This document shows, piece after piece, positions 51,169 to 62,439 of a DNA stretch of 64,000 nt; position 1 is the first letter of the stretch, and each line of letters begins with the position of its first letter. The DNA lies in assembly GCF_025370935.1 (NCBI RefSeq), contig NC_133472.1:44895951-44959950 (forward strand), in the 5' to 3' direction. The notes under the pieces are model-generated. The model saw nothing but the letters and a program-made list of their open reading frames with translations, was not told the DNA's origin and searched no databases. A program made the translations under genes and the position numbers. This DNA is from Choristoneura fumiferana (lineage: Eukaryota > Arthropoda > Insecta > Lepidoptera > Tortricidae).

Positions 51169-51666
51169 CAGCTTTAAATATATTATTATCGTAAGGTACC
51201 GAACCTACGCCCCTGCGAGTTCCAGTCTTACTTATCCATCTATACCGTGTTATTTTTGATTTCCGTTAATTTTAAATGTTACAAGCTACATATCCAAATG
51301 AAGTTAATTTCTCTAAGGCCTCACTCTTACTGTTTAAAATATATCAACAGTTGAGATACTTAATTATTAACAGTAAAACAGCGCAAAGGTCCTTAATTTA
51401 TGACGTTTTTTTCAAAGGCCACAACTAATCCGTTTTTAATTCACACGTATTTTTAGCAAAATGAAGGTAGCATGTGGATTTTTTGATGTCTCTCTTATGT
51501 GACACGTCATTGCCACTTGTCAAGTTGGTTTATTTTACAATTTAACTATTAACAACGTCTGTGTAGCTGTGTATTATAATAGAAATGCATGAAAGAAATA
51601 TTTGTATTTTCGAAAAAAGTTAATGACGAAGTTTAATGGAAACGAAAAAAAAACTTGGTGGGTTTT

Positions 51667-51844
51667 CGAAAACACAAACTGAAATATAGATGCACAGAAA
51701 AACCAGAAAAATAAGACCAGCGCTGGGAATCGAACCCAGGTCCCCGTGTGCTGCACGGAATGCCGAGGACCTGGGTGCGATTCCCAGCGCTGGACTAATT
51801 TTTCTGGTTTTTCTGTGCATCTATATTTCAGTTTGTGTTTTCGA
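51667..51844. mobile_element. Palindromic tRNA-like unit with deleted centre
   Basis: AACACAAACTGAAATATAG, GATGCACAGAAAAACC and GACCAGCGCTGGGAATCGAA, then a shortened centre, then the inverse. Both B boxes survive (one GGTGCGATTCC) but the A-box halves are gone. The right flank carries the foldback half (51855-51930). Confidence 0.65.
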
Positions 51845-52402
51845 TATAGGTTTTACGGGATGACCGTAAAAGTAACATAAAAAAAATTTGGAATTGAAAT
51901 AAAAAATACGAAAATATTCCAAAAACCCAATCTTAATTTGGTGTATTTTTAATCGAAAACCAAATGTACCCGTAATAAGAGTGTCATGCTGTGTATGACG
52001 CGACTCATTATTGGACAATGTACCAAAAAAAAACCGCCTAAATTCTCCGGTACACTCCGCGGCGATAATTGGACGGTAATCGCTATTAAATAGAAACCAA
52101 ATACAGGCGGTTGCAATAATAATTGTGCTAAGAGACGCGTGCGTAAACAAGAATGTCACGCACTGTACGAGGTGAGGGGGCTATTTTTAGATGATGGATA
52201 ATATTTCTATTGCTTTTGAAATCAAAATGACTTACCGGACAGTCAACAAAGTATATATATACGTATGCGTTTAATACATAGTACCTGGGCGACCGAGCTT
52301 TGCTCGGGCTAAAACTCGATCATAAGCGATTTCCCAGAGATAAGTCCAAGCTAGATCGATTTGTCATCCCCGAAAACCCCCAGATTATGATTATATATTA
52401 TA

Positions 52403-52859
52403 CTAGCGTTTACCCGCGGCTTCGCACGCGTAAATCATTAGAAATTCCGGGATTTTATTAAATTCTCGTGGGAATTCTCTAAAATTACATCGTGGTTTTC
52501 GTTGACGTTAAATTAAAACACCCATGTCAAATTTCATGACTCTAAACCTAGCGGTTGTTACTTCGAGATTTTATCCCTATCCCGTGGGAATATCGGGATA
52601 AGAAGTAGCTTATGTGTTATTCCAGACGTTCAGCCACCTACATACCAAATTTCATGAATCTAAGCCCAGCGGTTGTTATTTAGAAATTGTATCCCTATCC
52701 CGTGGGAATAACGAGATAAAATGTATCCTATGTTTAAATCCAAGTTATAAACTAACTTTTTGCCAAATTTCATCCAAATCCGTCAAGCCGTTTCAGCGTG
52801 AAGAAGTAACAAACATACTCACTCACTCGCAAACTTTTACATTTATAATATTAGTAGGA
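52403..52859 (-). mobile_element. Complete non-autonomous Helitron, 457 bp
   Basis: In reverse complement it starts TCCTACTAATATTATAAATG after A and ends GTGCGAAGCCGCGGGTAAAC then GCTAG before T. The interior has two ATCCCTATCCCGTGGGAATA blocks. Non-coding. Confidence 0.8.
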
Positions 52860-52873
52860 TATATAAAGTTTAA

Positions 52874-53028
52874 CCCCCTTATTCATAAAACTTAACAAGC
52901 CTATGTTAACTAACAAATGCTTTGTCTCTTTCTAACAAATACAAATGTCGAAGTGACAGATAAGGACAAACGAATTTTAGCGGCATTTTAACTAAAATAG
53001 GTTTGATTGTCGTTTATGAATAAGGGGG
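52874..53028. mobile_element. 155-bp MITE with TAA duplication, copy 2
   Basis: Inverse of 47966-48120 over its full length, flanked by TAA at 52871-52873 and 53029-53031. Confidence 0.85.
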
Positions 53029-53039
53029 TAAAGGTATTG

Positions 53040-53245
53040 ATACATTTCACTGCTGTTGGGAATAGGCCTCCTGAATGAGAGGGCTTATTAAGGCGTAGCT
53101 TCCACGCGGGCCCAATGCGGATTGGGAACTACACTATTGAATAGCTTCGCAGGTTTGAACAGGTAAACGTTCCAGCGCAGCTCTTGGTTGTATTTGGGGT
53201 TGTGGGTTTGAACCCACGATCATCTGTTTGAGAGGCCATAGGTAG
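53040..53245 (-). mobile_element. Diverged SINE fragment
   Basis: CACTGCTGTTGGGAATAGGC, CACGCGGGCCCAATGCGG, GTGGGTTTGAACCCACGA. The A-box end is replaced by repeated GGCCATAGGTA. Confidence 0.55.
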
Positions 53246-53468
53246 GCCATAGGCCATAGGCATTTTAGAGATATTACTGTTTAAAATATCAGAGTATTGT
53301 TAATTTTCAACATCACAAGTCTCTATGTTTAAAATGTCGATGGCTTGATAATCGACGCCTGCCAAAATGTCGTTTGTGCGGAAACTTTATTATATTTACT
53401 TTGGTGTTGTCGTCGAATCACGAATAAATTTCGTCCGGTCTTATCCATGGCTAAGTTTAGCACGCTAT

Positions 53469-53640
53469 GTACCATCAGCCAAATAAGTGGTCTATCAATT
53501 TTCAAACAAGTCCCTATCAAATAAATGTCGCTAAAGTCGAACTTTCTAGTTGACAGACACGTCTATTGGCATTATTGTTTTGTGACATGCAAACGATTAT
53601 CAACTTTAGGGTGGTATACCACATATTTGGCTGATGGTAC
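53469..53640. mobile_element. MITE (GTACCATCAGCCAAATA ends), uninterrupted
   Basis: 172 bp, the empty-site reference for 50025-50341. Confidence 0.8.
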
Positions 53641-53690
53641 AGTATGTCATGTTGGCATCTCATACTTTTGTCAAGGTAATCGTAAAGTAA

Positions 53691-53857
53691 TCCATACTAA
53701 TATTATAAACGCGAAAGTGTGTGTGTTTGTATGTTTGTCCGTCAAATAGAGATAGTTTATGGGCCAGAGAGTGACATAGGCTACTTTTTGTCTCGGAAAA
53801 ATTCACAGTTCCCGAGAGAACATTGCGCGATAACCGAATTCCACGGGCAAAAGCTAG
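53691..53857 (+). mobile_element. Complete short Helitron, 167 bp, inside a MITE relative
   Basis: A|TCCATACTAATATTATAAAC to CCACGGGCAAAAGCTAG|T. The flanks (CTCATACTTTTGTCAAGG to GGTTCCACCCTGG) belong to the 36782/45940 MITE family. The hairpin GC stem is shortened. Confidence 0.75.
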
Positions 53858-53905
53858 TTGATTATTAAAGGTTCCACCCTGGGACAAGATTCAATTTGTT
53901 CAACT

Positions 53906-53998
53906 GTACAGTCGAGTTCATAAACTTGTTAACAATAAAGTCGTGTTCAGATATTTTTGATCAAATTTTTGCTAACAAGTTTATGAACGCGACTGTAC
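53906..53998. mobile_element. MITE (CAGTCGAGTTCATAAACTTG ends), short form
   Basis: ACAGTCGAGTTCATAAACTT and inverse AAGTTTATGAACGCGACTGT, with GTGTTCAGATATTTTTGATC inside. Relative of 38075. Confidence 0.65.
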
Positions 53999-54038
53999 TG
54001 TATAATGATTTACTAAATAACAGAGTTCTATTATGAAA

Positions 54039-54270
54039 CTAGAGTTTACCCGCGGCTTCGCACGCGTAAACTATTCGATCTGGTAGTTACAATTGAAATT
54101 CCGGGATTTTACAAAATTCCCGTGGGAAATCCCAAAATGTATATCGTAATCTTTATTGAGGTGTTGTGTTAAGAACAACTATCCCGTGGGAATATTGGAA
54201 TAAAAGTAGCCTGTGTTATTTCAGACATCCAGCTATCTACATACCAAATTTAATGACTCTAAGCCCAGCG
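54039..54270 (-). mobile_element. Helitron 3' portion, truncated
   Basis: The reverse complement ends ACGCGTGCGAAGCCGCGGGT then AAACTCTAG and T. The body matches 52403-52700. The 5' end is lost near CTAAGCCCAGCG. Confidence 0.65.
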
Positions 54271-54836
54271 TAATCTAGCGCGCGGCAATGAATGGCTAAA
54301 GAGCTTTACAGACTGCAATGCAGGATAATGAATAGATTTCTTTTTCCCTGAATGGCAACACTGACATAGATAATAGATCGCTCGTTTTTGGCTCGAAATT
54401 CGAACTTGTGATTTTATTTTGCTTAATATACAAAATATACACACCCAATATCATTCTCAAGTTTTTCGCGATTCCCAAGGTCAAACAATCGAATTGCTTT
54501 GAAATTCCAGAGAAATAATGCGTTTGGGAGAAACGTGTCAAAATGGTGTTGTAGAGCGCCATCCTGCTCTGTCTCGTTTTTTTGTCCCGTTCTGGCGGTT
54601 CACTTTTATATTACAGATTGTTCTTCATGACACTTCGGGTGGCGCCGCCGTATTCCGATTTAGATCCGACTTTTCTTGATGGGATGACATTATACTCAAA
54701 TACTACATCTGTAAGATGTTTTTTGTTACCTACATTTTTAATCCTAACTATATTTGGTGAATTTAATATACACTTGTACTTAGTTCCAAACAACCCGGTA
54801 GGATCCAAACAAACTACGAGTACATAATGCCAACAA

Positions 54837-54850
54837 CCCCCCCCCCCCCC
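54837..54850. repeat. C14 homopolymer
   Basis: Fourteen C in a row between AACAA and GAACC. Confidence 0.95.
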
Positions 54851-54957
54851 GAACCTACTTAGAAAGGTGCAGTACCTAATTAGTTCCTTCGTCAGCCATT
54901 TTAATTAAACTACTGCAATTTTAACCAACTCATCCTATACCGTAGCTTTTTTAACGT

Positions 54958-55255
54958 ACAGTCAGCAGCTCTGCTGAAGTGAATAAACGGTACGGTGTTC
55001 AAAATGATCTACACGCGATTCTACTGCCAAGGTAATAAGAGGGTGTTATAATTTTGAGCACCACAACCGCTCATATACTTATGCTATTGACTGTACAGTC
55101 AGCAGCAAAAGTATAGTCGGCATTAAAAGTAGGGGATCACTTTTTTTACTCTGTTGCATTGACACATTGACAATCTTGCATGGCGTTTAGTACGTGGCTG
55201 TAAAACGACAAAGTACGAAAGTGTACAGCTACTTTTGATGCTGGCTATACCTCGA
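54958..55255. repeat. TACAGTCAGCAGC-type MITE fragments
   Basis: GTACAGTCAGCAGC occurs at 54958 and 55094. An inverse-like TACTTTTGATGCTGGCTAT at 55231 pairs with GCAGCAAAAGTATAGTC. Boundaries are not resolved. Confidence 0.4.
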
Positions 55256-55299
55256 CCTGTATAGGATCATCTTGTTGTTTGTCTGTCAAGACTCTTATT

Positions 55300-56150
55300 A
55301 TGCTCAGTATCGTGTGGAGCTATCAAGCTAAAATTACTATCAAATATTTAGGTCTGCTACTCCTGAATTAGTAAAAAAAATCAAACTTCTTAGTTAAGGG
55401 ACTATCCGAGGTTTTCATCGATTTTTGACAAGTTTTGAATCGTATCTCCTACTTTTGCACTACAGATAGAATTATTAGTCGAACGGCTATTTGGTTTTTC
55501 AATCTTTTATCTCCATTTTTGTCACCGGATTTTGAAAAAAATTAATACTTAATTTTGTATGATTTTTTTAAACATTGTCTAAAAAAACACTTATTTCGTA
55601 TCTCTATTGACGTGAAAGATCTAACATATACGAAATCAAATATGTAGATTTGTAGAGATGTATTCTTTGACGTCTCTAAAAACGTGTCTAGGGTTTTCAT
55701 TTGAAACTAATTAACACAAAATTTATGGCCAGAAAACCAGTTTTTTGGCCTAAAATTGTTCAGCGTTGATGCCAAATATCTCGAAGACAATGAACTTTGA
55801 AGTAAATATGGGATACTATATTGCTTAAAGCCGTTATTGTTAGTATAATGAGCTACAGAAAACATTAGAAAATTAAGGAATTCAGATCGAAGGCCAATGG
55901 CGCATGGGATGCCCTTAACTCAATCATTCAATCAATTCATCGACATCTATGAATCAATTGGTTTTCGGCAGTTGTAATTTTGGCCGTAATCCTGTGGTCG
56001 TTGTTCTATGTATGTCTAGTACCATTCACAGGCATTCTAGAATCTAGTTTAAGTCAGGCAATACGAATCTGAGGTGGTCTAGTTCACCTTAACTTATTAT
56101 ATAGGGATTATCACATGTTTATAGCACACAGTTTGAAATCAGTACACCAG
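55300..56150. other. No recognised feature
   Basis: AT-rich, no frames above 60 codons, no family recognised. Confidence 0.35.
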
Positions 56151-56157
56151 TCCATTA

Positions 56158-56355
56158 TCCTACTAATATTATAATGTGGAAGGTTAGCATTGACATTTAC
56201 GAGTATGTACCTTACGGCACTAGACTGGCTGTTAAAGGTATTATATAGATAGATAAAGAGTTTACAAAAAATTCGACGATTAATTCACGACAATCCCCAG
56301 AGTTTTAATTCTACTGCTGATTTTAACGGTTTACACGTGCGAAGCAGCGGGTAAC
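56158..56355 (+). mobile_element. Degraded Helitron
   Basis: Starts TCCTACTAATATTATAATG and ends ACACGTGCGAAGCAGCGGGT then AACTC, with CTAG lost. Confidence 0.5.
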
Positions 56356-56364
56356 TCAAATCAT

Positions 56365-56690
56365 TTATTTTGTAAATAGGCCGCAATGGGCACTTTTATA
56401 CGTAATTTTTTTAAACTACCAGCGCTTTCTGAAATGCCATCATTGATAAGAAGAATGCGCCGCAAGAAACTTGGCAGTGAGCCATTTTTTATAATAAATA
56501 ATTACAAATATAATACTTAAAAACTACAGAAGGTATAAAATTAAAGAAATACTTACATAATAATACAGTGATGTCTTGTATGGGGTCTCTTAGTTACAAA
56601 ACTAAAACTAAACATGTTATTTATAACATGTTAACTATATCTACGTTCAATGGAAGTGTAGAATGCTTCCACCGACATAAGTGAAAAAAA
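56365..56690 (-). mobile_element. LINE 3' UTR, inverse of the 61715 copy
   Basis: AGGCCGCAATGGGCACTTTT, CCAGCGCTTTCTGAAATGCC, ATGCGCCGCAAGAAACTTGG and GTGTAGAATGCTTCCACCG. The (TTTGAA)n end is absent here. Confidence 0.6.
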
Positions 56691-56746
56691 GGAAAAAATA
56701 AACACTAAACTAGTAAATAAATAAAAATAAAGAGTATATGTATCGT

Positions 56747-56968
56747 AAATGATATTATAACGGATAACTCACGTCTTAAACCGAGTTTAGCTCGACATGT
56801 TTCGGGCTATTTCGCACACTACGCGCGAGCGGAGAGCGGTGGCGCGTAGTGTGCGTGGTGCGGCAGCCGCCGAGTCGCGTGCTCCTGAGAGGAAGGGCTA
56901 CGAAATAGCCCGAAACGTGTCGAGCTAAACTCGGTTTAAGACGTGAGTTATCCGTTATAATATCATTT
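56747..56968. mobile_element. MITE with ~65 bp inverted ends (CCGAGTTTAGCTCGAC)
   Basis: AAATGATATTATAACGGATA, ACTCACGTC, CCGAGTTTAGCTCGACATGT and TTCGGGCTATTTCG versus a near-perfect inverse. The loop is GC-rich (GAGCGGAGAGCGGTGGCGCG). 222 bp. Confidence 0.8.
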
Positions 56969-57649
56969 AATATGAGTGAGTTTCATGTTCAAAATTATAT
57001 GTGGGAGTGGCAGTCGAAAACAAACGAGTTAATCTTGTAAAATCTGTATTAAACTTAGAAAGCAATTCAATACGTGGACAGCGTAGCTCTGACTTCTCAC
57101 GACTGACTTTTCTTCTTTTTTAAATTAAAACAACCAATGTTGCAAATAAATCATTTAAATAAAACCTCCTTTCCCACATATATGTATCGTAGCTATTTTA
57201 ATACAAGCTTAGGTTGCTGTCAGTGATCCTGTGTGCTAGAGCGCCTTGACGCTGCTTCTCGTGCTGCTACTGCCATTATGTCACCGTTACGAGTGCGGCT
57301 GGTTCACATTCTCCGTGCAAAGTTGTGTGATCGACCAAGAAATTCCTTTAACACCCTATTTTAGGGTTCCGTGCTCTACATAGTTTCCACTTGAGCTGTG
57401 TTTCTATTGGTAAAACACGTTTTCTCGTAACAAACATTTTTGCTGTAAACGCAGGCTTAAAGTGAGAACGGTTTTAAGGTCTCTACACATACCGTATCAT
57501 ACCATGACAGTAACAGGAACGTGTCAGGTCAGACGGAATGTCAAACGCATGCGCATACGGTGCCGGTGGGTTACAAAACGTGCTAGTGGTCAGAGATCTG
57601 ATGATTGGACCCTAAGGAAAACGAGAGAACTCTACAAATATTAAATAAA

Positions 57650-57893
57650 TAAATAATAATAAATATCATGGGACACTTGACACCAATTGACCTAGTCCCA
57701 AACTAAGCAAAGCTTGTACTATGGATACTAGGCAACGGATAAACATACTTATATAAATAAATACATATTAAACATCCCGACCCGAGAACAAACATTCGTG
57801 TTATTCACACAAATATCTGCCCCGGCCGGGAATCGAACCCGGGACCTCAAGCTTCGTAGTCAGGTTCTCTAACCACTTGGCCATCCGGTCGTC
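57650..57893 (-). mobile_element. tRNA-derived SINE, family 2
   Basis: On minus the head is GACGACCGGATGGCCAAGTG then GTTAGAGAACC, with B box GGTTCGATTCC, followed by GGCAGATATTTGTGTGAATA, CAAGCTTTGCTTAGTTTGGG, and an AATAAATAATAATA tail. It is unrelated to the (ATG)n SINE. Copies at 59600-59853 and 3' fragments at 43789 and 49258. Confidence 0.75.
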
Positions 57894-58008
57894 TATTGTA
57901 GGGATACCTATGGTAATTTGGGTATATTTTGTAGTGACTCGCGGATTTTTACTATTAATATCAATATCTAAGGCGTATTATAAAATTAATGATGATCTCT
58001 GTGATGAT

Positions 58009-58305
58009 CAGGGGTCGGACAAAAAGTGCCGATGACGTCAAACCACTTGCGACGAGTATAGGATGATTTCAAATAGTATTTTTGATTTTCATAAACAATT
58101 ATCACTTATCATTTATCAACCTCTTTATTAAACGATATGAAATTTATTTTATTCACTGAATTCCGTTGATTTCTTAAAGATTATTTTGTTACTTCATTAA
58201 TGCTACTTTGTTAGTACATGTCACACGGAAGTTTAAATAAAAACATCATCTTGTGTGCAAGATTACGTCATTTTTACGTCATCCGCACTTTATGTCCGAC
58301 CCCTG
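58009..58305. mobile_element. hAT MITE with 8-bp GTGATGAT duplication
   Basis: CAGGGGTCGGACA ends with inverse TGTCCGACCCCTG. GTGATGAT flanks both sides (58001-58008 and 58306-58313). The interior is AT-rich, with AGTGCCGATGACGTC/TTTACGTCATCCGCACT sub-arms. 297 bp. Confidence 0.9.
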
Positions 58306-58389
58306 GTGATGATGAACCTACTGTGTTAAAAATGAAGTTGTGTTCGTGATACTCGTGATGTATAGATATCATTGATTAAAATTGTAAAT

Positions 58390-58566
58390 CTGTTTAAAAA
58401 TATATACATACTTATCTCGTTCAGTTTCTTGCCGGATTCTTGTCAACAGAGTTTTTTTCCGAACCGGTGGTAGATTTTTTTTTACATTCATAAGCCATAC
58501 ATATTCATACATTTTTATGTTCTGGCCTAAATTGAATAAAGATAATTTGACTTTGACTTTAACTTT
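58390..58566 (+). mobile_element. LINE 3' tail with (GACTTT)n, plus strand
   Basis: GTTTCTTGCCGGATTCTTGT, GAACCGGTGGTAGATTTTTT, CCTAAATTGAATAAAGATAA, TTTGACTTTGACTTTAACTT. Confidence 0.65.
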
Positions 58567-58764
58567 TATTTACTAGGCTAATGTAAAAACTTTTTTCACT
58601 ACATCCAAACACACCTGCGAAGAAATTCAACGGTGTATGAAATGTGTGTATCTAACTGATTAATGTATTATCTCAGTTATCTGTCATGATTAATATTATA
58701 GGTAGAAATGAGAATTCATTATATTACCCAACTCACCGGGTCCATGACACCCTAAAGTTGATAA

Positions 58765-59060
58765 TCTTTTATTTTTTTTTATTTTTTTTTATTTGACTGG
58801 ATGGCAAACGAGCAAGTGGGTCTCCTGATGGTAAGAGATCACCACCGCCCATAGACACCTGCAATACCAGGGGGATTGCAGATGCGTTGCCAACCTAGAG
58901 GCCTAAGATGGGATACCTTAAGTGCCAGTAATTTCACCGGCTGTCTTACTCTCCACACCGAAACACAACAGTGCAAGCACTGCTGCTTCACGGCAGGATT
59001 AGCGAGCAAGATGGTGGTAGCAATCCGGGCGGACCTTGCACAAGGTCCTACCACCTGCAA
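58765..59060 (-). mobile_element. LINE 3' tail (GGTAGGACCTTGTGC type), minus
   Basis: Inverse of 38280: T-rich run, GACTGGATGGCAAACGAGC, GGTCTCCTGATGGTAAGAG, GATGCGTTGCCAACC, to GCACAAGGTCCTACCACC. Confidence 0.65.
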
Positions 59061-59084
59061 AATCGTTTGCATGTCACAAACATC

Positions 59085-59190
59085 CATACTGTCTTTGTAT
59101 GTTTGTCCGTCTTTCACGTCGAAACGGAGCGACGGATCGACGTGATTTTTGACATAGACATAATTTATGGGCCCGAAAGTGACATAGAAC
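59085..59190 (+). mobile_element. Helitron internal fragment
   Basis: TGTCCGTCTTTCACGTCGAA, GGAGCGACGGATCGACGTGA, TATGGGCCCGAAAGTGACAT; both termini are missing. Confidence 0.55.
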
Positions 59191-59599
59191 TACAACACTC
59201 TCATTCTCAGCCCAACAGTGGAACCGACATAGGCCGAGTGAGATGAATGGATCTCACGTGCTCGCTGCGTGCGCATGATTACTAATTACAGTTTAATGCA
59301 AGCAAACCATAACCTAGGAGAAAAAATTGCGGCCCGCGAACATGTGAGTCATAGGCCATTGTTTAAACCTTAATAAGGTAGAGGCGATTTAGCGACCGCA
59401 TGCATTGATTTGGAAATTTAACTTTATTGTTTTAGCAATAAGTTACAATTTCCATTGTAATTATTGAAAATACTACTGGCTTTATAAATATCCTCTGCCA
59501 GGTGACTATTTCTCAAAAAGTTGACCATTTTTTAATTTTTCAGTTGTCCACTTATATAAAAAAAATCCTCACGCTATTTCACTACAAAAAAATTAAAAA

Positions 59600-59853
59600 A
59601 AAAATATCACGGGACCATTCACACCAATTAACCTAGTCCCAAAGTAAGCTTAGCAAAGCTTGTGTTATGGGCACTAAGCAACGGATAAATATAATTATAT
59701 AGATAGATACATACTTGAATACATATTAAACACCCAAGACCCGAGAACAAACATTCGTATTTTTCATACAAATATCTGCCCCGACACGGGAATCGAACCC
59801 GGGACCTCGAGCTTCGTAGTCAGGTTCTCTAACCACTAGGCCATCTGGTCGTC
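59600..59853 (-). mobile_element. tRNA-derived SINE, family 2, second copy
   Basis: Same as 57650, with GGGAATCGAACCCGGGACCT and CCACTAGGCCATCTGGTCG on plus. The body has small insertions (AAGCTTAGCAAAGC). Confidence 0.75.
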
Positions 59854-59885
59854 AAATAAGTACCTAATATTGTTTTTAAATATTT

Positions 59886-60167
59886 TTTTTTTTTATTCGA
59901 CTGGATGGCAAACGAGCAAGTGGGTCTCCTGATGGTAAGAGATCACCACCGCCCATAAATATCTGCAACACCAGGGGTATTGCAGATGCGTTGCCAACCT
60001 AGAGGCCTAAGATGGGATACCTCAAGTGCCAGTAATTTCACCGGCTGTCTTACTCTCCACGCCGAAACACAACAGTGCAAGCACTGCTGCTTCACGGCAG
60101 GATTAGCGAGTAAGATGGTGGTAGCAATCCGGGCGGACCTTGCACAAGGTCCTACCACCTGCAAAGT
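59886..60167 (-). mobile_element. LINE 3' tail (GGTAGGACCTTGTGC type), minus
   Basis: Nearly identical to 58765-59060, intact poly-T start and CACAAGGTCCTACCACCTGC end. Confidence 0.65.
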
Positions 60168-60582
60168 AATTGTGTGTAATTGTGTATTGTGTGTGTGTGT
60201 AAGTAAGTAATTGTGGTAAAAGTGATAAAAAGTTAGATAATCTTTAGTTGTTGTTGGATCCAATAGAAAGTTTTGACGTAGTTACAAAATTACAATTTTT
60301 TCCTCACAAGATTTCGTGACTTTTCCTGTTAAAGTAAGTACTAAGGGTTATGCTAATGCGACATCACACGACTGCGAGTATTACATTACATACAATGAGG
60401 ACTATTGTCAGCCGGAATATCGCTAGATGCTCACGACACTAACGCCATCTAGCGATATTTCCCCTCTGTGAAAACCCTCCTTGTGACAGTGCTACGTCCA
60501 TACATAACCATCTAAAATATCCCCACAATGCGTACATTTTGCTTAGGAAAGGGGCTCTGCTAACACTGGATTTTCATAGATC

Positions 60583-60655
60583 AGGGTTTCTCAAAGTGGG
60601 GTACGCGAACCCCTAGGGGTTCGCTATTCGACGGTAGGGGGTTCGCGACAAGGTT
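60583..60655 (+). mobile_element. hAT-type terminus fragment
   Basis: CAGGGTTTCTCAAAGTGGGG then TACGCGAACCCCTAGGGGTT resembles hAT ends seen across animals. No partner end was found nearby. Confidence 0.5.
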
Positions 60656-60689
60656 TACGTGATGATGGCTGCAAGACTGGCAAGATGAT

Positions 60690-60795
60690 TAAGATTGGTT
60701 TTTGGAGTCTTTTTGTATTTTTTATTTCAACTCCAAATTTTGTTACTTATTTGTTTGTTATTTGTTGTTGTTTGTTTCAGTTTGTATTTTCGTTG
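60690..60795 (+). repeat. tRNA-like unit flank without the cassette
   Basis: GATTGGTTTTTGGAGTCTTT, ATTTCAACTCCAAATTTTG, then CAGTTTGTATTTTCG. The tRNA-like core is missing. A 121-codon hydrophobic frame starting here (60695-61060) is not supported as a gene. Confidence 0.55.
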
Positions 60796-61280
60796 GCAAG
60801 ACGATTCTTACCTATATTTGTTACCTTTTATTGAAATAAATAATATACATTATATTATCATGATGATTGAAATAAAAATAAACTTAGTTTCTCCAACAGC
60901 CAGTTTTATTACTTTCTTAAACCCTGTCATAGATGCCTTCTTTGTATACGGGACCCTCGAAACTTCGGAATGGAACTTCTATACTTGGTTGATGTTAATT
61001 GATCACGTTTTTACGTTTTTATCTTACGCTTTATTTTACGTTTTTATGTGGTTTTCATAAGGGCCAAAGTAACCTGAATGGGTCCAAGTACCTTACGGTA
61101 TTTTTTTATTACTTATCTAATCAAATAATTTACTATATTAGAACATTCCTGAGAAGGAACATTACTTCGGGATTTCTGTCATTGTCCAGAGGGTAGAGCC
61201 ACGGCGTTGTAGCTATGCCTATTTTGAGTTTATTACGCGTATCACCGTTTTTTGGTATCGTCACTACTTTAAAAAAACTC

Positions 61281-61417
61281 GTACAGTCACCAGCACCAAT
61301 ATCTGACACAACAAGCGTGCATAAATATGTGATACGACTCTATTTCTAGGGCCGGAAGGACATGTCAGATATTTTTGCACGCTCCGCTGTGGCAGATATT
61401 ACTGCTGGTGACTGTAC
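61281..61417. mobile_element. MITE (GTACAGTCACCAGCA ends)
   Basis: GTACAGTCACCAGCACCAAT, ATCTGACA, GCGTGCA are inverse to TGCACGC, GGCAGATATTACTG and CTGGTGACTGTAC. 137 bp. Confidence 0.75.
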
Positions 61418-61714
61418 CTAAAAATAGATAATTTTTCTTAGTGAACCTAATGAACATTATGTCAAGGTTCAATTTTGATGACATATTGATTTTAAATACA
61501 AGATTTTTTCAAAATAGTGACGATATCCATACTGTTACAATTTAAAACTCCCACAGACAGTCGGTTAATTAAAATTATGTGTTAATGTATGTTAAGTGAG
61601 CTAACTTTGGGGGCGGCAGACGTGAACTTGCCTCTGAAATCCAAAAGCTTAATGGTTACTTGACCTGAAATGTATGTATTTCAGAACTAAATTATTGTTA
61701 TTATTATTTTAAAA

Positions 61715-62064
61715 TTTATGACGGTGGAAGCATTCTACACTTCCACTGAACGTAGATATTATTATAGTTTAGATATAGTTAGTGTTTAGTATTGTAACTA
61801 AGGGACCCCATACATCCCTGTATTTCTTTTATTATTATTTTTTTGTATTTTTTTTTCTTTAATTGTATATATAGTTTTTAAGTATTTTATTTGTAATTAT
61901 ATTTTTATGAAAAAATGACTTTCTGCCAAGTTTCTTGCGGCGCATTCTTCTTGGCAATGATGGTCTTTCCGAAAGCGCTGGTAGTTTAAAAAAATGACGT
62001 GTAAAAGTGCCCATTGCGGCCTATTTACTGAATAAATCATTTGAATTTGAATTTGAATTTGAAT
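61715..62064 (+). mobile_element. LINE 3' UTR with (TTTGAA)n tail
   Basis: GGTGGAAGCATTCTACACTT, CTTGCGGCGCATTCTTCTTG, CCCATTGCGGCCTATTTACT, AATAAATCATTTGAATTTGA and further units. Non-coding 3' part of a non-LTR element; inverse copy at 56365. Confidence 0.65.
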
Positions 62065-62439
62065 ATTATTATCTACAATTCTGAAAACAGTTTGCCCCAT
62101 TTCATTTAATTTAAATGATTTTAATTTTTAATGGCTGTGTATTTTAAGGTGGTAAAGTTTTTTTTATTATTTTACTACTCAAAAGAATATAAAGGGCCAC
62201 TTGAATTTAACCGGTAAAATGAAATAAAACATGTTTGCGTTTTTAAATTGAATAAGTAGTTACATTTTAATTTTAATTGAATGAAAGTATTTTATATTGT
62301 GCTGTGTTGTATTAATAAAACCATTTTTAGACAAGGAATGTTATAAAGAAATTACATTTATTAGTATTTTAATTACACGTGGCTTATTTTCTTTTGAGCA
62401 GTATATTATTATTCGAATTTCAAATTCGGTCCAATTTTC

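Noticed and set aside
57812..57893. Functional tRNA on the minus strand
   Set aside because: It is the head of a SINE with a second copy at 59600-59853; the 3' body and tail follow directly.
60695..61060. 121-codon hydrophobic ORF as a membrane protein
   Set aside because: It begins in a foldback repeat; T-rich DNA gives F, L, I and Y codons by default. No family match recognised.
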